A stretch of DNA of 64,000 nt from Flavobacterium sharifuzzamanii (lineage in GTDB: Bacteria > Bacteroidota > Bacteroidia > Flavobacteriales > Flavobacteriaceae): NCBI RefSeq assembly GCF_003254585.1, contig NZ_QJGZ01000037.1, positions 372,001 through 436,000 on the forward strand, in the 5' to 3' direction. Made by a program: the position numbers and the translations under genes. Below the pieces are notes generated by a model that saw nothing but the letters and a program-made list of their open reading frames with translations, was not told the DNA's origin and made no database searches. Each line of letters starts with the position of its first letter. Position 1 is the stretch's first letter. Shown piece after piece: positions 59,071-64,000 of this stretch.

Positions 59071-59439
59071 ATGAGTGAAGAATTAAATTCAGAAAGTATT
59101 AGAATTTCTTTGTCTGAAGGTATTACATGGGCAGATAAGTATCGTAAAGATACTGGAATTGAGGAAGGTAAAAGAAAAAAAGTTGACGGTTTCTTAATTC
59201 CATTAGAAACTTTAAAATTAGTATTAGATCAGGATATTCAAGCTGTTCGTGCTTATAACGGAATCAATAATGATGGAGAGCAGACTTTAATATTTGTTGG
59301 CGCAAAATGGGATCCTGAAAAGAGAATTTATGTTGATGTTTTCAAAAACGACGGACTATTTACTGGTGGAGATGTTGTTTATGATGGTGCTCGCCCAGTT
59401 CCTCCTTATGGTGATCCAGACAGCCCATTAAACCCATAA
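59071..59439 (+). CDS. Hypothetical soluble protein upstream of a two-component system
   Basis: A 122-residue protein without leader or membrane helix. Sequence words ITWADKYRKDTGIEEGKRKKVDGFLIPLETLKLVL and VRAYNGINNDGEQTLIFVGAKWDPEKR look like a compact alpha/beta fold, C-terminus Pro-rich (PVPPYGDPDSPLNP). No family recognised. Two bases before the membrane protein gene, so probably in one operon with it, the kinase and the regulator. Confidence 0.7.
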   Translation: MSEELNSESIRISLSEGITWADKYRKDTGIEEGKRKKVDGFLIPLETLKLVLDQDIQAVRAYNGINNDGEQTLIFVGAKWDPEKRIYVDVFKNDGLFTGGDVVYDGARPVPPYGDPDSPLNP

Positions 59440-59441
59440 AA

Positions 59442-60071
59442 ATGTTTGACGTTTTTATATATATAAGCTATTTTATTTTAACGATAGACTTAATTCTATA
59501 TACATATAGCTTTTTTCGAGAGAAAAAAGCTAATGTTTTTTTTGTATGTTACCTTGCATTTTCTTTTTTAATGCAGTTTTCGATGGAGACTTTCTATCAT
59601 TTAAGAATGAATAATTTATTTCTAGTCAATATATTTATTATTGGACAAATGATACTCTTAGGTTTATTCTACAATTCTATTTTTAGTTTAAAAAGCCAAA
59701 AGAAATTTGTCTTGATTAGTATTCTTATTGCGTTATTAATACTTGCAGTTCAATTTATAATGGATTGGAATCAGTTTTTACGTTTCAATTTGTTTGAAAT
59801 AACTTTGACGTCTTTGTTAGTTGTAATTTTTGCATTAATTCATTTCTACAATATGCTTACAGAAAGCAAAGAATATTATTTCATCAGTATTGCTGTTGTG
59901 TTTTACTTACTTACGAGTACAGTGCTGTTTTTAATAGGTAATTTGACTCATAACTTAAGTAAGGAATTTAAATTTTTAAGCTGGGAGTTAAACTCTATTT
60001 TGCTAATTATGTATTATGGATTTATTTTATATGATTGGAAAAAGAATTTGTCAAGAAGCTCAGCTAACTAG
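59442..60071 (+). CDS. Multi-pass membrane protein, possible sensor partner
   Basis: A 209-residue protein with about seven hydrophobic helices, no large soluble domain, and a short basic tail (LYDWKKNLSRSSAN). The layout resembles 7-helix sensory or signal-transducing membrane modules. It is between a small soluble protein and a histidine kinase with a single membrane helix, so it may detect the signal and pass it to the kinase. Inference from order and topology; no family recognised. Confidence 0.7.
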   Translation: MFDVFIYISYFILTIDLILYTYSFFREKKANVFFVCYLAFSFLMQFSMETFYHLRMNNLFLVNIFIIGQMILLGLFYNSIFSLKSQKKFVLISILIALLILAVQFIMDWNQFLRFNLFEITLTSLLVVIFALIHFYNMLTESKEYYFISIAVVFYLLTSTVLFLIGNLTHNLSKEFKFLSWELNSILLIMYYGFILYDWKKNLSRSSAN

Positions 60072-60086
60072 TATTATTTTATAAAG

Positions 60087-60878
60087 ATGAGCGTACATGC
60101 ATTGCCAGAAAAAGAGATAGTTGCAATTATTTTATACATCTCTATGTTTCTTATGATTCTAGCTGTAGTTTTAATTATTTTCTTCTATTTTTCTAGGCAA
60201 AAGATAATCCAAAAAGAATTAGAAAAAGTAGATTTAATACTTCGATATCAAAAAGAACAATTGCATGCAATTATTTTTACTCAAGAAGAAGAGCGCAAAA
60301 GAATTGCGCAAGATCTTCATGATGATATCAGTTCTAAATTAAATATTGTTTCATTAAACAGCCATTTGCTTACTGCACCAAATCTTACAGAGACCGAAAC
60401 TGCAGAAATAACAGAGAATATAATTAATCTAACTACAAAAGCTTTAGAAAATTCTAGAAAGATTGCCCATAATTTATTGCCTCCTGTTTTTGAAAAATTT
60501 GGTTTGAGTGCAGGTATCGAAGAGCTATGCGAAGAGTTTGAAAGTAGTAAATCGGTAAAAACGCATTATAAAAACGAAATTGATTTTGATGAGAAAGACA
60601 TAGATAGGCATTTGCATGTTTTTAGGATCCTGCAGGAACTTATGAGTAATTCAATTCGCCATGGAAAAGCAACAGAAATATGGATTTCGTTTGCTAATAT
60701 AAACGGAGTAAATATTTGTGATTATAAAGATAATGGTGTTGGTTTTGATAGTTCAAATACAGAAAATCAGAAAGGTTTAGGAATGAAGAATATTGATAGC
60801 CGTATATCATTTTTGCAAGGAACAATAGAAATTGCCTCTGAAATTAATAACGGTATTGTTGTAAATTTCACTTTTTAG
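60087..60878 (+). CDS. Sensor histidine kinase, HisKA_3 type
   Basis: A 263-residue kinase: N-terminal transmembrane helix at about 10-35, short coiled coil, dimerization/phosphoacceptor helix with EEERKRIAQDLHDDISSKLN (His78), and an HATPase_c domain with the N-box LQELMSNSIRHGKATEI, DNGVGFD (G1) and KGLGMKNIDSRISFLQG (G2). No extracytoplasmic sensor domain of its own, so a partner such as the preceding membrane protein may sense. Acts with the following response regulator. Confidence 0.93.
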   Translation: MSVHALPEKEIVAIILYISMFLMILAVVLIIFFYFSRQKIIQKELEKVDLILRYQKEQLHAIIFTQEEERKRIAQDLHDDISSKLNIVSLNSHLLTAPNLTETETAEITENIINLTTKALENSRKIAHNLLPPVFEKFGLSAGIEELCEEFESSKSVKTHYKNEIDFDEKDIDRHLHVFRILQELMSNSIRHGKATEIWISFANINGVNICDYKDNGVGFDSSNTENQKGLGMKNIDSRISFLQGTIEIASEINNGIVVNFTF

Positions 60879-60993
60879 GTAGAATTATGTTTTTTATTAA
60901 GGTTTTTAGTCAATAAAATAGGGTATTTAGACTTTTTCTAAATCATATTTTGTAATTTCGACAAACCAAATTAAACGACCAAAAACTAATAAG

Positions 60994-61659
60994 ATGAATG
61001 CTGCTATCAAAATTGCCCTAGTCGACGATGAAATTTTGTTTCGAAAAGGAATTTCTTTTTTACTACAGAGAGAAGAAAATATAGATGTGATTTTTGAAGC
61101 CTCAAATGGCGATGAGCTTATTTCACAATTAAACGAAAGAGAAACAAAGCCCGATATAATAATAATGGATTTAAAGATGCCGGTCTTAAACGGAGTCGAA
61201 GCCACTAAAATTATTAAAAAACTGTTTCCAGATATTAAGATTATTGCATTGACCAGCTATGACACCAAATCTTTTATTGCAAACATGATTCAAGTTGGGG
61301 CAGTAGCTTACTTAATAAAAAATACTACTCCAAAAGATTTAATTCATACAATAAACGAAGTTGCAAAAAAAGGCTTCTATTACAACGAAAATGTCTTAAA
61401 AACAATTCAAGAAACAATAGTTTCGCCTAAAAATACAAGAGGCGGTCTAGAAACTAATTTTCTTTCTCCTCGTGAAATCGAAATTCTGCAATTAATTTGC
61501 CAGCAGAAAACCACTGCAGAGATTGCAGAACATCTTTTTTTAAGTCCTAGAACTATTGAAGGGCATAGAAATAATTTATTGCTTAAAACAGAATCGCGTA
61601 ATATTGCAGGTTTAGTTGTTTATGCTATACAGAATGAATTGGCAGTCTTAACAATTTAA
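60994..61659 (+). CDS. LuxR/NarL-type response regulator
   Basis: A 221-residue regulator. The receiver domain occupies 1-125, with acidic pocket DD11-12 and phosphoacceptor Asp59 (IIIMDLKMPV), ALTSYD and LIKNTT. The C-terminal helix-turn-helix of LuxR type is LSPREIEILQLICQQKTTAEIAEHLFLSPRTIEGHRNNLL (about 155-200). Phosphorylated by the upstream kinase. It is separated from that gene by 115 bases with no recognised signal. Confidence 0.94.
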   Translation: MNAAIKIALVDDEILFRKGISFLLQREENIDVIFEASNGDELISQLNERETKPDIIIMDLKMPVLNGVEATKIIKKLFPDIKIIALTSYDTKSFIANMIQVGAVAYLIKNTTPKDLIHTINEVAKKGFYYNENVLKTIQETIVSPKNTRGGLETNFLSPREIEILQLICQQKTTAEIAEHLFLSPRTIEGHRNNLLLKTESRNIAGLVVYAIQNELAVLTI

Positions 61660-61663
61660 AAAA

Positions 61664-61789
61664 TTATGCAGTCAAAAACTGAATTGACAACACATAATAT
61701 AATATGATTGTTATTACCAGAACACATAAACCTATTTTCTGAATCATATTTAAACCCTTTTGTTGGTTGTTACTTTCATTAAACTTCAT
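61664..61789 (-). CDS. 41-residue small membrane protein
   Basis: The minus-strand frame is MKFNESNNQQKGLNMIQ followed by one hydrophobic helix (KIGLCVLVITIILYYVL) and a short tail ending FLTA, stop 61664-61666. A possible promoter lies upstream on this strand (TAAATTTG at 61834-61841, TTG at 61857-61859, spacing 15, a little short). It is convergent with the response regulator. The helix is clear; coding status needs support. Confidence 0.5.
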   Translation of the reverse strand: MKFNESNNQQKGLNMIQKIGLCVLVITIILYYVLSIQFLTA

Positions 61790-61859
61790 AGTGGCTAATT
61801 TTTACGGCGATTAGTTTTGTGAACCTGGGATAGCAAATTTAGAGAGAATATTCTATCAA

Positions 61860-61888
61860 AAAGCAGGTATTTTTACCTGTTTTTTTTA
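61860..61888 (+). terminator. Hairpin with T8 in the gap after the two-component genes
   Basis: AAGCAGGTA / TACCTGTTTTTTTT. It lies 200 bases downstream of the response regulator stop; it could end that transcript, or it could be a leader element. Confidence 0.55.
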
Positions 61889-62006
61889 TTGGTTAAACTC
61901 ATCTTTTTTCACGTTTTTCTTATTTAACATTCTATTATATCAGAAAAAGATTGTATGCGTTCTTTTTTGTTGCAGCCTTTTATATCTTTACTAAAATAAT
62001 TTTCTG

Positions 62007-63266
62007 ATGAATAAGAGTTTACTCTACATTTTTATACTATTAGCTACATTTAATGCTAGAGCTTCGTTTATATTACTGCCGATGGACGAAACAACGCAGC
62101 AAAATCATTTAAAAGCGTACGGAATTACTTATTGGTGTTTGAGTAGGGATTATAAAGCAAGTTGGCTTTTAAATTATCGCGGAGGTTCTTTTTTACTTCC
62201 TGATGCTGATGAAATTAGAAAAGAATGTAAAATAAGAGGAGTTAGTTTTGAAGTAATTTCAGATAGTGAACAAGCTTCTATTTTAAATGAAATATCGAGT
62301 CCTTCTCAAAATATGGAATCGGTGATTCTAGAAAAAGCTCCTAAAATAGCTGTTTATACTCCAAAAGGAAAACAACCTTGGGATGATGCTGTGACTTTGG
62401 TTTTAACTTATGCCGAAATTCCGTTTACACCAATTTATGATGAAGAAGTTTTAAGTGACCAATTATTAATGTATGATTGGCTGCATTTACATCATGAAGA
62501 TTTTACTGGACAATATGGAAAATTTTATGCAGCTTACAAAAATACACCTTGGTATATTGATCAAAAGAAGGACGCTGAAACCTTGGCCGCGAAACTAGGA
62601 TATGCAAAAGTATCTCAGGAAAAAGGAGCAGTGGCAAAAAAAATTAGAGACTTTGTAATTGGTGGAGGTTTTATGTTTGCTATGTGTTCTGCCACAGATA
62701 GTTTTGATATTGCACTTGCTGCTGATGGTGTGGATATTTGCGAAACCATGTTTGATGGAGACCCAAGTGAATCTAATTATCAGTCAAAATTAAACTATAA
62801 TAATTCTTTTGCTTTTAAAAATTTTACTCTAGAAAGAAGACCAGAAGTTTATGAATTCTCAGATATCGATATGACAACGAAAAGACGAATATTGATGGAG
62901 AAAGATTATTTTACGTTAATGGAATTTTCGGCAAAATGGGATCCGATTCCGAGTATGTTATGTCAAAATCACACTCAATTGGTAAAAGGTTTTATGGGGC
63001 AGACAACCTCATTTGACACTTCATTAATAAAATCTAATATCTTGATAATGGGAACATGCGAATTGAATGGTGAGTCAAGATATATTCATGGAGAAAAAGG
63101 TAAAGGGATGTTTACTTTTTTTGGCGGACATGACCCAGAAGATTTTCAGCATCAGGTTGGAGATCCGCCAACGGTTTTAGATTTACATCCGAATTCGCCT
63201 GGATATAGATTGATTTTAAATAATGTTTTGTTTCCAGCTGCTAGAAAGAAGAAGCTTAAAACTTAA
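62007..63266 (+). CDS. Conserved Bacteroidota protein often labelled asparagine synthetase B
   Basis: A 419-residue protein with an N-terminal leader (LLATFNARA, cleavage about residue 19). Core words are DWLHLHHEDFTGQYGKF, VIGGGFMFAMCSATDSFDIALA, FFGGHDPEDFQHQVGDPPT. The GGGFMFAMCSATDSF segment looks like the nucleophile elbow of a class I glutamine amidotransferase-like fold with a Cys. There is no second Asn-synthetase ATP-pyrophosphatase motif, so the usual label is doubtful. It is exported and its role is unknown. Convergent with the EEP gene by 1 base. Confidence 0.75.
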   Translation: MNKSLLYIFILLATFNARASFILLPMDETTQQNHLKAYGITYWCLSRDYKASWLLNYRGGSFLLPDADEIRKECKIRGVSFEVISDSEQASILNEISSPSQNMESVILEKAPKIAVYTPKGKQPWDDAVTLVLTYAEIPFTPIYDEEVLSDQLLMYDWLHLHHEDFTGQYGKFYAAYKNTPWYIDQKKDAETLAAKLGYAKVSQEKGAVAKKIRDFVIGGGFMFAMCSATDSFDIALAADGVDICETMFDGDPSESNYQSKLNYNNSFAFKNFTLERRPEVYEFSDIDMTTKRRILMEKDYFTLMEFSAKWDPIPSMLCQNHTQLVKGFMGQTTSFDTSLIKSNILIMGTCELNGESRYIHGEKGKGMFTFFGGHDPEDFQHQVGDPPTVLDLHPNSPGYRLILNNVLFPAARKKKLKT

Positions 63267-63267
63267 A

Positions 63268-64000
63268 TTAATTTAAAGAAAATTCAAACCAAATCGGGAT
63301 ATGGTCGGATACTTTTCTTGCATTCTGAAGTGAATCAAAATCTTCGTAAAATTTGATAATTCCCGAATTGATGACTTTTAAGCTTGATATATTATAAAAG
63401 ATATTGTCAAATTCAGAAGCTAAACAGATATTGTTTTTACATTTATGTTTGAGCGTTGTCTTTTGATTTTTTAATATAGAGGAATATCCCATCTTTTTTA
63501 TCGGATTAAAGACAGAATGTTTTTCGGGGCAATTAAAATCTCCTAAAAAAATAAGATTTAAATCGGGATATTGGTTTGGCAGAAATTTGAAATATTTGAT
63601 TTCAGTTTCGGGTTGCTTTTTTTGTGTTATGGCATGAAAGTTAACTAGTGTGATTGTTTTTTTATTGATCTCAAAAGTTGCAAAGTAGGGTTCTCTATCA
63701 ATTTCTGAGTTGAATTTTTTCTCCAGCCATGGTTTGTTTTTTAATTTGGCTTTATGGGTTTTCCAAATATATGCATAGCGTTCCGTTTTGTAACTGCTGC
63801 TAGAGGTAGGATCGCTGATTTTGTAATCCCATTTACTTCCTTTTTCATTAAGTAATGATGCCAATTTTGCGACAGTTTGAGCGCCTCCGTTTCCGGCAAC
63901 AACTTCTTGAATTGCAATGATATCGTAATTGGAAATTGTTTTGGCAATATAATTTAGATGTGCATCTGATTTTGATTTTCCAAAATTTTCAATATTCCAA
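63268..64000 (-). CDS. Endonuclease/exonuclease/phosphatase family protein (5' partial)
   Basis: The minus-strand frame is open to the window edge and lacks its start. Read from the edge: WNIENFG, then DIIAIQEVVAGNGG, later FATFEINKKTITLVNFHAITQKK, NLIFLGDFNCPEK and VSDHIPIWFEF. These are the EEP catalytic motifs (Asn, Glu, His, Asp/Asn, Asp-His). At least 244 residues present. The same fold occurs in the T9SS protein at 22614. It may be a DNase or phosphoesterase. Confidence 0.88.
   Translation of the reverse strand, partial: WNIENFGKSKSDAHLNYIAKTISNYDIIAIQEVVAGNGGAQTVAKLASLLNEKGSKWDYKISDPTSSSSYKTERYAYIWKTHKAKLKNKPWLEKKFNSEIDREPYFATFEINKKTITLVNFHAITQKKQPETEIKYFKFLPNQYPDLNLIFLGDFNCPEKHSVFNPIKKMGYSSILKNQKTTLKHKCKNNICLASEFDNIFYNISSLKVINSGIIKFYEDFDSLQNARKVSDHIPIWFEFSLN

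Overview
The window looks like a chromosomal segment of a Flavobacterium-type member of the Bacteroidota. The DNA is AT-rich, the promoters that can be read fit the Bacteroidota form (TTG, about 20 bases, TAnnTTTG), many lipoproteins have short Ser/Asp-rich sequences after the lipid cysteine, one protein ends in a type IX secretion (T9SS) sorting domain, and there is a zeaxanthin-type carotenoid cluster. The genus is inferred from gene content, not from a marker search. There is no phage, plasmid backbone, CRISPR array or rRNA operon.

Layout. 1-7.4 kb: the 3' part of carB, a cluster of short palindromic repeats, a YiaA-like membrane protein, an ECF sigma / anti-sigma / two DUF4252 operon, and an S41 peptidase lipoprotein. 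7.4-19 kb: a cobalamin region. A cobalamin riboswitch precedes a BtuB-type TonB receptor and a BtuG-like surface propeller. Upstream on the same strand lie cobC, cobS, a bluB-cobT fusion and cobU (corrinoid salvage with the cell's own lower ligand), and btuF, btuC and btuD run divergently. Both halves carry insertions: a REP-associated transposase with its hairpins between cobS and bluB-cobT, and a 610-bp element encoding a GxxExxY protein between btuC and btuD. 19-30.3 kb: trmL, an rRNA pseudouridine synthase, a dehydrogenase, a large secreted nuclease/phosphatase-like protein, MepB, a second ECF sigma module and two small exported proteins. 30.5-36.8 kb: rmuC, thioesterase, VOC protein, YceI, an epimerase-like protein, and a TetR/ABC1-kinase pair. 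37-43 kb: a photoprotection operon (MerR regulator with a B12-binding domain, crtI, crtB, crtZ, SRPBCC, photolyase). 43-49 kb: TPR protein, four tRNA genes, aroK, a phosphoribosyltransferase and an FKBP lipoprotein. 49-64 kb: split transketolase, deacetylase, tgt, LptF/G-type permease, EamA transporter, accA, dnaB, a two-component system with a multi-pass membrane partner, and the 3' part of another exonuclease/endonuclease/phosphatase gene.

Connections. B12 acquired through BtuB/BtuG/BtuFCD or finished by the Cob enzymes could feed the B12-domain MerR protein beside the carotenoid and photolyase genes, which would link cobalamin status, light and photoprotection. This is inference.

The most unusual structure is a family of elements with 18-bp inverted ends. 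There are four copies here. Three are about 135 bp and gene-less (31.9, 38.4 and 39.6 kb). The fourth (17.6-18.2 kb) has the same ends and core blocks but contains a PD-(D/E)XK-like GxxExxY gene. The short copies look like deletion derivatives of the long one, so the GxxExxY protein may belong to an undescribed mobile or repeat-maintaining unit.
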